Of a stretch of DNA of 64,000 nucleotides, positions 16,599 to 25,406 are shown in pieces (the first letter of the stretch is position 1; every line of letters begins with the position of its first letter). A program made the translations under genes and the position numbers. The DNA is taken from the IMG/VR virus record IMGVR_UViG_3300035137_000026, positions 62,001-126,000 of that record; one strand, given 5' to 3'. The notes beneath the pieces are model-generated. The model searched no databases, had not been told where the DNA came from, and saw only the letters and a program-made list of their open reading frames with translations. The DNA comes from a virus.

Positions 16599-17867
16599 AT
16601 GACTAATCAGTTTGATCCAGCAAAAGTCTTCGGCGATAGTTACGAGCTGTACCGGGACACGTGGCACAACAATGGATTTAATGTTCCTGCGCAGACGCAG
16701 GTTACATTCTCCGACTTGATGGCCACTCCCCAGGCAGCAATCTGGATGCCGAAGATAATCGAAGAGATCGTGCGTGAGCCGGTTGAACCGATGCTCATCA
16801 TCCCATCTCTACTCGATAGAATCGCCTATACACCAGCTGCTCGCATTACGTTCCCAGCAATGGGTGCTATGATAGCGTTCGACCTTGCAGAAGGCCAGAC
16901 CTACAGAGAGCAGAGCCTGAACGTCGCTCCAGGTAGCATCACGATCAACGTTGGTAAAACAGGTATCATGTTCAAGATTACTGAAGAGATGCAGAAGTAC
17001 TCTCAGTATGACATCATGAATATGCATATCCGTGCTGGCCGACGTGGTCTTGACCGCCACAAAGAGAAGAAGGGTATGGACTTTGTCTCTGGTATGGGTG
17101 TCACGCTTTTTGATAATATTGACCCAACAAGTTCTGTATATGGTACGTGCACAGGTCGTAATATCACAGGTGCTGCAAACGGCTCCTGTCGTATGGAAGA
17201 CTTACTACGTGCATATAGCCATATCATGATGCAGGGTTACACACCTGACACAATTCTCCTTCACCCACTGGCATGGTCCATGTGGATGATTGATCCGTTC
17301 CTACAGACAATTGCCAAGAATACTGGCAACGGTCAGTGGTTCCAGCGTGTAAACATGCCTAAGCAGGGTCTCCCATGGAGTTCTGCTAACCAGAGCGGTA
17401 TGGGTATGCAGGGCGGAAGCGGACAGTACACACCTCCAGGTAATGCTGCTAGTGAGACTCCGACTGACCCAACTAACGCAGGAGAATTTGATCAGAACCT
17501 TAATACTCCGGCTGTAGTTCCAAGCTACTTCCCATATCCACTACGTGTAATCGTGTCCCCGTTCGTACCATTCGACGAGGATAACGAGACATGCGACATT
17601 ATGATCTTTGATTCTGCTAACCTTGGTGCGATGGTTGTGGATGAAGATGTCATTACGGATCAGATGGAAGACTGGAACGCAGACATTATTAAAGTGAAGC
17701 TGAGAGAACGCTATGGCTTCGCAGTTTATGAAGATGGCCTTGCTGTAGGTGTTATGCGTAACATCCCAATTAAGGCCAACGAGATTGCGCTCCCAGTTCA
17801 TCCGACAATCTCTGCTGCTGGTTCTCTAGATGAGATTGATGTAACGACTGCAATCGCTGGTCTATAA
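16599..17867 (+). CDS. Major capsid protein (HK97 fold)
   Basis: 422 residues with the layout of HK97-fold capsid proteins: a short N-arm, an E-loop-like stretch with MGAMIAFDLAEGQTYRE, a spine-helix region (FKITEEMQKYSQYDIMNMHIRAGRRGLDRHKEKKG), and a P-domain/A-domain part including TILLHPLAWSMWMIDPF and YPLRVIVSPFVPFD. A Gly/Ser/Thr-rich insert (about 262-300) probably forms a loop. No long delta domain is present, in line with scaffolding supplied by the upstream gene. It has a strong AGGAGG site and is followed directly by a strong terminator, as expected for the most abundant product. Confidence 0.93.
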   Translation: MTNQFDPAKVFGDSYELYRDTWHNNGFNVPAQTQVTFSDLMATPQAAIWMPKIIEEIVREPVEPMLIIPSLLDRIAYTPAARITFPAMGAMIAFDLAEGQTYREQSLNVAPGSITINVGKTGIMFKITEEMQKYSQYDIMNMHIRAGRRGLDRHKEKKGMDFVSGMGVTLFDNIDPTSSVYGTCTGRNITGAANGSCRMEDLLRAYSHIMMQGYTPDTILLHPLAWSMWMIDPFLQTIAKNTGNGQWFQRVNMPKQGLPWSSANQSGMGMQGGSGQYTPPGNAASETPTDPTNAGEFDQNLNTPAVVPSYFPYPLRVIVSPFVPFDEDNETCDIMIFDSANLGAMVVDEDVITDQMEDWNADIIKVKLRERYGFAVYEDGLAVGVMRNIPIKANEIALPVHPTISAAGSLDEIDVTTAIAGL

Positions 17868-17895
17868 GCATCGCTCGTCGTGATGTAGCTTTCAG

Positions 17896-17936
17896 AAGGG
17901 GAGGAGGAGTGCAGATTCCTCTTCCCCTTTTGTTTT
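17896..17936 (+). terminator. Rho-independent terminator after capsid gene
   Basis: A 13-base-pair stem (AAGGGGAGGAGGA pairing with TCCTCTTCCCCTT, with one G-U pair), an 8-base loop and a T-rich tail (TTTTGTTTT). It lies about 30 bases after the capsid stop codon and ends the head transcription block, or sets a high ratio of capsid to downstream mRNA if termination is partial. Confidence 0.9.
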
Positions 17937-17962
17937 ATAAACACCGAACCAAGGAGTTCTAA

Positions 17963-18490
17963 ATGAGACTCGTAAGATTGAAGCTAAGGGGATCTTGTCC
18001 GTTTTGGATGATGCCTCCTATTCGGCTTCACAGCAAGGAAACAACCAGTCCACTAATTGATGTTGATAAGCTAAATCATGCTCAGAAGGATATCATCAAT
18101 AAGTCTGTAAGATCACAGGAAATTATGCTAGTAGACCCTGATGGCATCAAGGTACTAGGTAGCCTAAATGATGTTGGCGTTTGTCCAGAGCCGCAGGTAA
18201 GCATCGAAGATATTGATATCGACCAAGATGTGATACCAGAGATGGTGTCTGTAACAGTAGATGATCTGCCGGAAGACAAGGACAACGAGTGGATTATGGA
18301 TCCCAAGTACTTTGATGATGCTAAACTTTTCTTGGATAAGCATTTCAGTACTGTGAAGAAAGATCTAAAAGCTCTTGAATTGACGGATGAAAACCTTATG
18401 CTGCTGCATGCATGCTTGCATGAAGAAGTAGAAGGCAAGAAGCGAAATAGTGTAATCAGTGCTATTCATACTCAGCTCGAGAGGTACTAA
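17963..18490 (+). CDS. Hypothetical neck-region protein
   Basis: 175 residues, first gene after the capsid terminator, with AAGGAG seven bases from the ATG. It has a basic N-terminus, an acidic middle (VSIEDIDIDQDVIPEMVSVTVDDLPEDKDNE) and a helical C-terminus (KLFLDKHFSTVKKDLKALEL). No recognised family. In other phages small genes between capsid and neck proteins are often connector or head-completion factors, so this is a candidate without further support. No obvious promoter precedes it; transcription may come by readthrough. Confidence 0.65.
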   Translation: MRLVRLKLRGSCPFWMMPPIRLHSKETTSPLIDVDKLNHAQKDIINKSVRSQEIMLVDPDGIKVLGSLNDVGVCPEPQVSIEDIDIDQDVIPEMVSVTVDDLPEDKDNEWIMDPKYFDDAKLFLDKHFSTVKKDLKALELTDENLMLLHACLHEEVEGKKRNSVISAIHTQLERY

Positions 18491-18491
18491 G

Positions 18492-18791
18492 ATGGGAAAT
18501 ACGAAGCTCGAACAAGTCAAAGAGAAGGCTAAGGAAGAAATAGAGCTGATTCCTGATAAGAGGACCAAGAAGAATCTTACTGTATTTGAGAAGATTTCTA
18601 GGAACATTTATATTAAGAATGGCTTCAGGTTTATTCGAAATCTTCGCAAGGAGGCCGCTAGACAAAAAGCCATGAAAGTAGCCAAAGACTTTGAAAAACA
18701 GACCCGACAAATTGAGTACGTACCAGATGTTCCATCCCATGCATACGAACGTGAGTTAGCTGATAGCTTTGAGATCTATGAGGAAGACTAA
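18492..18791 (+). CDS. Small basic helical protein
   Basis: 99 residues from ATG 18492, one base after the preceding stop. An upstream in-frame ATG at 18459 would overlap the previous gene and has no better ribosome site. The protein is highly charged and almost entirely helical (KLEQVKEKAKEEIELI; FRFIRNLRKEAARQKAMKVAKDFEKQ), with an acidic end (FEIYEED). Unknown function. Size and charge fit a DNA- or protein-binding assembly factor. Confidence 0.6.
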   Translation: MGNTKLEQVKEKAKEEIELIPDKRTKKNLTVFEKISRNIYIKNGFRFIRNLRKEAARQKAMKVAKDFEKQTRQIEYVPDVPSHAYERELADSFEIYEED

Positions 18792-18793
18792 CT

Positions 18794-20596
18794 ATGGCAA
18801 CAACTCCAAATATTGTTGATGTTTATCCGGCTAACGGAGCCAAGGGAATTCCTATTGGAGACCAGGTTACGGTGACATTTGATCAGGAGATGGATGAAGA
18901 TACCATCAATACTGGCACATTTGTTCTAACTGGCCCAGATGAGGCACCGGTATTTGGACCTGTAGATGTTACCCCATTCGATGTACCAGGATTTGAGGAC
19001 GAAGATATTCTATCATCTCCTTATTTTGCTGGTTATGTCAAAGGAACTATTAGCTTTTCTTGGGTGGATGCCTCAGGAGGTGTCGTAGATGACGACCTTG
19101 AGGATACCACGGGTGCGGGTGACCTTTGGCAGACAGTGGCTATATTTACACCAGACAAACCTCTTAAACCAAATGTAGAATACAAGGTCATACTATTGGG
19201 TGATGAAGCTCCTGCGGATGATTTTGATACTGGAATCAAGACAAGAACAGTCTTTGATACAGAATTCACAGGCTCCGGTACTGGTCGGCTTACGTTCCAT
19301 GGTGGTTACACAGGCGATGAAGACCGGACTTATGTGGTAGAAATTACTTCTGGTGGCTCTACTGGAGATGCAGAATATATTTGGTGGAAGACTAGTGATC
19401 CTCTTACAACTTATGCAGGCATCACATCTACTGGCGCTAGAGAGCTAGAAGATGGTGTCTATATCCTCTGCGATGCAGATGGCACCTTTACAACGGGAGA
19501 TCAATTTCAAGCTGTTGTGGTGCCTGCGCTTACTCTAGAAAACAACTACAACTGGTCATTCTTTACTGGCAGTGGTTCTATCCTGACACCGCCTTCTACA
19601 AGTCCTACAAGTGGCATTGAGAGCGTTGCAGGTAACATCGTTGGTTCTGGTACTTATTCATCTTTCTCTGTCACTGAGATTAGTCCAGAGGATGGAGAAT
19701 ATGGTATACCAATTAGCGAAGACCCTTATGCCGGAGAAACCATCACAGTTACATTCTCTGACGATCCTAATCCAGCCACTCTTGCAGGCGATGCTATTAG
19801 CGTTAAGAGTATACCAGCCAATGGTGATTGGGATACATTTGATGCGACTGGAGACTTAGAGTTTGTGGCAAGTCTTGTTGATAATGTTCTCACAATTGAT
19901 CTTGATCCTGGCCAACTACTTGAAAATAATATAGTTATCTTGGAGCTAGATAAATCAATTGCTGATGCAGATGGTGTCACCTTAGGCACAGATTTGGAAT
20001 TCTACTTTGGAACGACATATACACCTCTATATTCGAGCGAGAGACGTATTCGTTTGGATATTGGGCCACTTATTACTGATGTGCCTGAAGAGACAATAAT
20101 GCTAGCCATTCTCGAGGCTAGTCTCCAGGCAGAGGCCAATACCCTCAGCACAGTAATTCATAATTACACTTATTTTAAACAGGCTAGGTGGCAGTATACT
20201 ACTTGCCTGGCAGAAATGACCCTCGTGAAAGCACTTCTGGGCGATACTAGTCTCAGCGATGGCATGTCCAAGAGGCTCGGAGAGCTGAGTGTTACACGTA
20301 CAGGTGGAACCGATTATTTACTTAATCTGCTGGCTAAATTAGAAGACTGTGCTTTCGGGTGGGAAACGTCTATACAGACAGGTGGAGATGTTACTCGAGG
20401 TACTAGCTTAAGGCCTCGGGTTAGCGTGAAGGGTGCTTTAGCAGAGGATGCTATTGTTGTACATCGTCAGTGGGAGCCGACATCATCTCTCGGTCCTACA
20501 GACCGTATGGCGGCAGCCAATGCGAATGTCTATTCCTCTGGGCGAAGAGACCTAAAGACCTTCAGACGTAGGAATGGCAATACAAATGGCTGGTAA
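18794..20596 (+). CDS. Ig-like (SbsA/Big_5-type) plus head-tail adaptor-like protein
   Basis: 600 residues. The N-terminus is an SbsA-type Ig-like domain (VDVYPANGAKGIPIGDQVTVTFDQEMDEDTI in pieces; the V-x-P-x-x-G-x-x-x-x-P pattern and T-V-T-F-D-Q-E-M-D are typical of Big_5). A second copy begins near residue 293 (ISPEDGEYGIPI...TVTFSDDPNP). From about 415 the character changes to helical (LITDVPEETIMLAILEASLQAEA; QYTTCLAEMTLVKALLGD), which looks like the helical adaptor proteins that sit under the portal. The Ig-like domains could project outward at the neck. Coupled to the small helical gene upstream (ATG three bases after its stop) and overlapping the next gene by 23 bases. Confidence 0.7.
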   Translation: MATTPNIVDVYPANGAKGIPIGDQVTVTFDQEMDEDTINTGTFVLTGPDEAPVFGPVDVTPFDVPGFEDEDILSSPYFAGYVKGTISFSWVDASGGVVDDDLEDTTGAGDLWQTVAIFTPDKPLKPNVEYKVILLGDEAPADDFDTGIKTRTVFDTEFTGSGTGRLTFHGGYTGDEDRTYVVEITSGGSTGDAEYIWWKTSDPLTTYAGITSTGARELEDGVYILCDADGTFTTGDQFQAVVVPALTLENNYNWSFFTGSGSILTPPSTSPTSGIESVAGNIVGSGTYSSFSVTEISPEDGEYGIPISEDPYAGETITVTFSDDPNPATLAGDAISVKSIPANGDWDTFDATGDLEFVASLVDNVLTIDLDPGQLLENNIVILELDKSIADADGVTLGTDLEFYFGTTYTPLYSSERRIRLDIGPLITDVPEETIMLAILEASLQAEANTLSTVIHNYTYFKQARWQYTTCLAEMTLVKALLGDTSLSDGMSKRLGELSVTRTGGTDYLLNLLAKLEDCAFGWETSIQTGGDVTRGTSLRPRVSVKGALAEDAIVVHRQWEPTSSLGPTDRMAAANANVYSSGRRDLKTFRRRNGNTNGW

Positions 20597-21149
20597 TATC
20601 AGAAATCCCTATCGTAGCGGTGGTAGCAGTATAGAGATCGATCTTCGTGAGGAGATGGAACAGTTACTTTACGGCTCTGCTGGCGAGATAGCCAAAGGCA
20701 AGAAGGGATTGCTAAGGAAGATGCGTCGGGACTCCGAGGGCGAGCTAATTAGGTGTCCTTGCAGGAATAAAGTGACCGACGAACCTGACCGTGACTCCTT
20801 TTGCAGATACTGTCATGGTCATGGATATTTTTGGGATGAGTACGAAATAGTGTATTATAAGAATGATGACTCGTTTCGAACGATCGAGGGAAAAGTTCAA
20901 GAATATAAAGGCGATATGTTCTTCTTTCAGTACTTTGAAGATCTATCACCGTCTGACTTTATTATTGAACTAGCGCTTGACAATGATGGAGCGCCCGAGC
21001 AGCCAGTACAGAGATTGAAAGTATATGATATTATAAGTGCTGACCAGTTTAGGGCCGATTACGGCCGGGTGGAATTTTGGCAGGTTAGAGCTAAATTCCA
21101 GCGTAAATGGAGCGTGTGGTATGGTGTCAAAAATAGACAATATAACTAA
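20574..21149 (+). CDS. Zinc-knuckle neck/head-closure candidate
   Basis: 191 residues from ATG 20574; ATG 20586 is an equally possible start, dropping MAIQ. Residues about 60-90 hold RCPCRN...FCRYCHGHGYFW, a four-Cys DnaJ-like zinc knuckle. The rest is a beta-rich body with FFFQYFEDLSPSDFIIEL and RVEFWQVRAKFQRKW. Position between the adaptor-like and tail-completion-like genes suggests a head-closure (stopper) protein stabilised by zinc. It overlaps both neighbours, indicating tight co-translation. The family is not named with certainty. Confidence 0.6.
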   Translation: MAIQMAGNIRNPYRSGGSSIEIDLREEMEQLLYGSAGEIAKGKKGLLRKMRRDSEGELIRCPCRNKVTDEPDRDSFCRYCHGHGYFWDEYEIVYYKNDDSFRTIEGKVQEYKGDMFFFQYFEDLSPSDFIIELALDNDGAPEQPVQRLKVYDIISADQFRADYGRVEFWQVRAKFQRKWSVWYGVKNRQYN

Positions 21150-21828
21150 GCTACCTGAACTAGGTAGCAATAGTCGTTTGTCTGAGGCTGAAGTTACTCA
21201 GCAGATTGACAAGTATTTTCGAGATATTAGTGCAGTCAAACATCAGCAGCCAGCGCTCAATACTATTGTCGAATTTTTCGGCTTGGTACAGAAGGCTATT
21301 CGTTCTAGGGAAGTCTCAGAGAAGGTTCCCGAGGACAAGAGGCTTCTAGTTTTGGCAAATGACCCGCCAGAAGAGATTGATAGTGAGGCTATCACATTCT
21401 ATCTTCAGAGCAGAACGCCAGGACAGTTTAATAGGGGTTCACAAGGTAACATGAGAGTAAAAGAGGTTGTGCCCCACGTTAGAAGTATACAACAGCATCC
21501 AGAACATCTAGGTGAAAAGCTAGTGACTATGGGGCGGTTTTTCGATAACTATGTGGCATTCAATGTGTATGCCCGTGATGATTATGCAGCACTTAATAGA
21601 GTGTTGTGGCTTGAAAATGTAATGGACAGTTTCCGCTGGTACTTTGGCGTGCATGGAATAAGAAGAGTAATTGAAGAGGGTGTGGGAGACAAGGAGCGAC
21701 TCAAGATCGGCGAACTTACGTTAACTAAATATCCAATGTCCTACTTTGTTAGGACTGAAGATACATATCAGTTTGGCTCTCAGGAACTCAAGAATGTTGA
21801 GCTTAACACCTATGTATCGAGTAACTAG
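21121..21828 (+). CDS. Probable tail completion/terminator protein
   Basis: 235 residues from ATG 21121, which has GGAG eight bases upstream; the ATG at 21037 would lie deep in the previous gene. The middle contains FFDNYVAFNVYARDDYAAL and WLENVMDSFRWYFGVHG, and the end TKYPMSYFVRTEDTYQFG. This layout resembles proteins found just before the sheath gene in contractile-tail phages. Such proteins cap the tail tube and join it to the neck (T4 gp15/gp3-type role). Assigned mainly from position and general sequence character. Confidence 0.6.
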   Translation: MVSKIDNITKLPELGSNSRLSEAEVTQQIDKYFRDISAVKHQQPALNTIVEFFGLVQKAIRSREVSEKVPEDKRLLVLANDPPEEIDSEAITFYLQSRTPGQFNRGSQGNMRVKEVVPHVRSIQQHPEHLGEKLVTMGRFFDNYVAFNVYARDDYAALNRVLWLENVMDSFRWYFGVHGIRRVIEEGVGDKERLKIGELTLTKYPMSYFVRTEDTYQFGSQELKNVELNTYVSSN

Positions 21829-21840
21829 AGGAGGGTAATC

Positions 21841-23751
21841 ATGCCTGACACAAATGTTCAGTATGAGAATCTTGCTGGAGTCATTGTTTGGAAACAGGAC
21901 GGTAACCTAGTAGCCGAAGCACCGACGAGAGGCCCTGTGACACTTATTGTGGGTACGGCAGGCCGAGGTGTTGGAAGCACAGCTTACACCGTAGCCGATA
22001 CAGCAATAGCTAAGAATGAGTTTGGAACCGAAGGTACTCTGCTTCGTGGAATGTGGGAAGCTCGTAAGATGGGTGCCGACGATATGATGCTATATCGTAT
22101 TGGGGCAACCTCTGCTTCTGTCACAGGAATCGGTGACTCTTCTGGTAGTGGCGGTTATACGGTTGCTACAGTAGAGCAAGATGCAGATGCAGGTGGAAAC
22201 TATGCTCTGTATTACGACGACTCAGAAGATCGCCTTGTTGTTAAGCGGAATTCTGATGACCTGGTTGTTTATGACAATGATGAGACAACTCCAATCGATC
22301 TGTTTGAAGTTGTTGTAAGCGGATATCGAGCAAGTGTTGGTGGACCCGATATCGGTTCGCCCAGTGCTTATGTAAATCTAGAAGATATTGATTCAAGTTC
22401 ATATGCCGGCACTAGCTTTACTGCTGGTGACGATGGCCTTGGTCTTTCTCGTATGGAAATGTATGAGAAGCTCTATGTTGCATATGAAGACTTGAAACTA
22501 TCTAACTTTGACGTGATCGTTCCTATGGACGTGTATCTTGATGACTATAATGTTGTTAATCAGGGTCATTACTTGGGATCAGTTACTCCCGAGACTCTAA
22601 CTCTAAACACCTATCCGACACAGGGTCGTTTCCGCCCGGGCCAGGATGTAGACTCTCTCGGTAAAATATATGTAGAGGAGTATGAGGGGAACTATTACTT
22701 CTGGTGGTGGTTCAACGATGGTTCTGGCGTGTTTACAGCTGCGGACATTTATCCAGTAGATGCTCCAGGGTCTGGTTCTTCCACGACTAAGATCGACGGT
22801 ACTGCTCTCACGAAAGATGACTTCCACGAGGTAAACTTTGCTTACCAACTTGGTCGTTTTCTCTATGAGTACAGCACTAATATCGTAGATGCAACGGGTG
22901 TTATTGGTGTCCTACCACCAGTGTCTAATAGCCTTACAGATAAGGCTCGCTGGGTCGGTACATCTCCAACACTTACATTGGATACAACAAGTGGCCTTTA
23001 TTACATTGCAGCTGCAAGCGATAATGGTACGGGTCTTCTTGGTAACAAGTTCATGGGTGGTCGTTACGATCACAGATCTGGTATTGCCGGCGGTGGATTC
23101 ATTGCTACGGATACCAAGTTCATGGATGGTACGGAGATCGAAGATGACAACGAGATCGCAGTAGACCTGGGGAAATACATCAACATTACCCCAGACTATC
23201 CGCTGCTACGTAATAACTACAGCGCAACTACATATCCAGCCGCATTTGCAGCTTCATATGGTGGCTTCTACATTAACCGTGAGCCAAATAGCGCTCCAAC
23301 GAATAAGACAGTCAATAGCGCTGCTATCCTGTTCAAGTTTGGCCTCCAGACGCTAGATGATCTAGCTGGTGCTGGTTATACAGTGCTACGCCAGAAGACT
23401 ACAGGTCTGGTAATTGCCGATGCTCCAACAGCTGCTCTGGCAACTAGTGACTGGACACGCCTGTCGACGGTTCGTATCGTGAAGGCAATTATCGATGGAT
23501 GCCGTGATGCTGTAGATCGATTCCTCGGTGAAGGAATGTCCGATGCCACAAGAGCTAATATGAAGCAGTCCATTGAGAACGTTCTCATGGCAGCTAAGAA
23601 AGCTCACTACCTACAGGACTACAAGCCGTTTGAGATCATTCAGACGCCCGACATGGAGGTAGCCGGCCAGGCAACAGTCAATCTAACACTGATCCCAGCA
23701 TTCGAGCTGAGACAGGTAACATTCTCGATTTCGCTTTCGAAATCGGCGTAA
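21841..23751 (+). CDS. Tail sheath protein
   Basis: 636 residues with a strong AGGAGG site. The N-terminus has the sheath opening (LAGVIVWKQDG...APTRGPVTLIVGTAG, NEFGTEGTLLRGMWEARKMGADDMMLYRIG). The middle is a large variable insert (about 95-300). The C-terminus (VRIVKAIIDGCRDAVDRFLG through the closing beta strands AGQATVNLTLIPAFELRQVTF) is the conserved sheath core that links neighbouring subunits. Contraction of the sheath drives the tube into the cell. This gene defines the phage as a contractile-tail type. Confidence 0.93.
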   Translation: MPDTNVQYENLAGVIVWKQDGNLVAEAPTRGPVTLIVGTAGRGVGSTAYTVADTAIAKNEFGTEGTLLRGMWEARKMGADDMMLYRIGATSASVTGIGDSSGSGGYTVATVEQDADAGGNYALYYDDSEDRLVVKRNSDDLVVYDNDETTPIDLFEVVVSGYRASVGGPDIGSPSAYVNLEDIDSSSYAGTSFTAGDDGLGLSRMEMYEKLYVAYEDLKLSNFDVIVPMDVYLDDYNVVNQGHYLGSVTPETLTLNTYPTQGRFRPGQDVDSLGKIYVEEYEGNYYFWWWFNDGSGVFTAADIYPVDAPGSGSSTTKIDGTALTKDDFHEVNFAYQLGRFLYEYSTNIVDATGVIGVLPPVSNSLTDKARWVGTSPTLTLDTTSGLYYIAAASDNGTGLLGNKFMGGRYDHRSGIAGGGFIATDTKFMDGTEIEDDNEIAVDLGKYINITPDYPLLRNNYSATTYPAAFAASYGGFYINREPNSAPTNKTVNSAAILFKFGLQTLDDLAGAGYTVLRQKTTGLVIADAPTAALATSDWTRLSTVRIVKAIIDGCRDAVDRFLGEGMSDATRANMKQSIENVLMAAKKAHYLQDYKPFEIIQTPDMEVAGQATVNLTLIPAFELRQVTFSISLSKSA

Positions 23752-23772
23752 TTAAGGAGGTCGGAAAAGACT

Positions 23773-24450
23773 ATGGCACAGCAGTCTGAATTCACCAAAG
23801 GATATAATAGTTTTTCTGGTATAGACATCAAGGCGACCTTCGGCACAAAGGTCATTGGTAGTCTACAGGGAATCTCTTATTCTATCTCCAGAGAGAAAGC
23901 ACCTATCTACACGATGGGTAGCGCAGATCCACGATCCTTTGCTCGAGGTAAACGTGGTATCGCTGGATCGCTTGTATTCGTCCAGTTTGACGCTGATCCG
24001 CTTATGTGGGAGCTGGCAAACCCAGACGACGAGACAAGACGTCTATACTTCTTGTCTGATATCGATGATCTCAGACCGGAGTACAGCAGCGAAGGCGTTA
24101 TTGACGTCGCAACCACAGGAGTATCTGCAGCACCAGGTTCTTCCAACGCACCAGGCGTGAATATTACAGGGCAGGAAAGTAAGATTACGACAGCAGGTGG
24201 CGACCAGGCCAAAGCCATTCCATGGTATGCGGATCAGATTCCACCATTCGATATCGTTCTCGCAGCTGCAAACGAATATGGCGCACTTGCCATCATGAAG
24301 GTTCTTGGCGTTGAGCTAATGAACTCGGGTTATGGTGTATCCGTGGATGACATTGTTTCAGAGCACAGTTTTACGTATATCGCCCACGGTATGCTTCCTT
24401 GGACAAGCCAGGGTATGCATACTGATATGGAAGGCGTAAACCCACGCTAA
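23773..24450 (+). CDS. Tail tube protein, copy 1
   Basis: 225 residues directly after the sheath gene, the standard tube position. It is beta-rich, with SGIDIKATFGTKVIGSLQ, SREKAPIYTMGSADPRSFARG, GIAGSLVF and a closing PPFDIVLAAANEYGALA...GVELMNSGYGVSVDDI. These same blocks recur in the next two genes. The tube forms hexameric rings around the tape measure. An AAGGAGG site lies upstream with an unusually long spacer of about 12 bases. It is most likely the major tube because it is the shortest and lies next to the sheath. Confidence 0.88.
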   Translation: MAQQSEFTKGYNSFSGIDIKATFGTKVIGSLQGISYSISREKAPIYTMGSADPRSFARGKRGIAGSLVFVQFDADPLMWELANPDDETRRLYFLSDIDDLRPEYSSEGVIDVATTGVSAAPGSSNAPGVNITGQESKITTAGGDQAKAIPWYADQIPPFDIVLAAANEYGALAIMKVLGVELMNSGYGVSVDDIVSEHSFTYIAHGMLPWTSQGMHTDMEGVNPR

Positions 24451-24468
24451 ACTGTAGTTTCTGAACCC

Positions 24469-24484
24469 GCTAGCACTCGCTAGC
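24469..24484 (+). other. Short intergenic hairpin
   Basis: GCTAGC, a four-base ACTC loop, then GCTAGC again. The sequence can fold into a six-base-pair stem (possibly eight with one flanking pair). There is no T-run after it, so it is not a good terminator. It may stabilise or process the tube mRNA between tube copy 1 and copy 2. Confidence 0.45.
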
Positions 24485-24506
24485 ATCTCTCCCACGAGGT
24501 CATAAC

Positions 24507-25406
24507 ATGACTCAAAATCTTGGTACCAAAGCAGGCCCTCTGATTCCTTCCGGCGGACTTATTGCCGGTGATGTTCCACAATATGCACAGGTCTCAGAGT
24601 ATGCCAAATGGTACGGCACCTATAGTGGTGCTGATATTAAGGTAGTAGTGCACTACCCATATGACCCCTCTCTCGAGAAGGCGCTCAATGTTGTTAAGGC
24701 TGAATCCGAGGCAGAATTAGCGACTGAGGAAGCTTACTTTTGGGCCAATAGAGGCTCTATGAATACTAAAACTTTTGCTGACCAGATAGCCAAACTCCAG
24801 GCTTTGCGTGCCGATATTGATAGCCTGGATCAGGAGATAGCAAACGCCAGACTGTTACCGACTTCCAAAACTCTTGGTGAAATTCAGACAATTTCTATAG
24901 GTTCTTATCGAGACAAAGCACCGGTCAGGCCCCTGGGATCAGTGTATCCTAGGGGCTATGTCCGAGGTCCTAGATCAATCTCTGGCACCATGATTTTCAC
25001 GATCTTCCACGAGCATGTATTCTCGGATTTACTTAGACTCACTAATATGAGATATTATAGTACAGGGACTAGTGATTATGACAAATACCAGTACACGACA
25101 ATGCTATCAGACCAACTACCTCCTCTAGATATTAGTCTTGTTTTTGCCAATGAATATGGAGCAATATCTCATATGGGATTGTTTGGTGTTGAGTTCTTCC
25201 AGGAAGGCATGACTTTCTCCATCGAAGACATCTACTCTGAGAACATACTACAATATGTAGCCAGGGACTTTGATCCACTCCGCATTGTTGACCAGCGAGA
25301 AGTAGACACCCAGGGTGTTACAAAGACCTGGGCAAGCACAGCATCGGATATGCTTAGAGAGAAACAAATAGTTGCTTACAGAACACGAAGGAATCCCTTT
25401 ATCTAA
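24507..25406 (+). CDS. Tail tube-like protein, copy 2
   Basis: 299 residues. It shares blocks with copy 1: SIGSYRDKAPVRPLGSVYPR...RGPRSISGTMIF, then PPLDISLVFANEYGAISHMGLFGVEF and FSIEDIYSENILQYVAR. It differs by a helical insert at about 55-115 (EKALNVVKAESEAELATEEAYFWANRG in pieces). A longer tube-fold paralogue could form a terminal ring of the tube or the baseplate-tube junction, like T4 gp48/gp54. This is inference from order and homology. It is joined to copy 3 by an overlapping TAATG. Confidence 0.75.
   Translation: MTQNLGTKAGPLIPSGGLIAGDVPQYAQVSEYAKWYGTYSGADIKVVVHYPYDPSLEKALNVVKAESEAELATEEAYFWANRGSMNTKTFADQIAKLQALRADIDSLDQEIANARLLPTSKTLGEIQTISIGSYRDKAPVRPLGSVYPRGYVRGPRSISGTMIFTIFHEHVFSDLLRLTNMRYYSTGTSDYDKYQYTTMLSDQLPPLDISLVFANEYGAISHMGLFGVEFFQEGMTFSIEDIYSENILQYVARDFDPLRIVDQREVDTQGVTKTWASTASDMLREKQIVAYRTRRNPFI

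Noticed and set aside
17930-17945. TTTTATAAACACC as a T4-type late promoter
   Set aside because: Overlaps the terminator T-run and lacks the full TATAAATA; no supporting -35.
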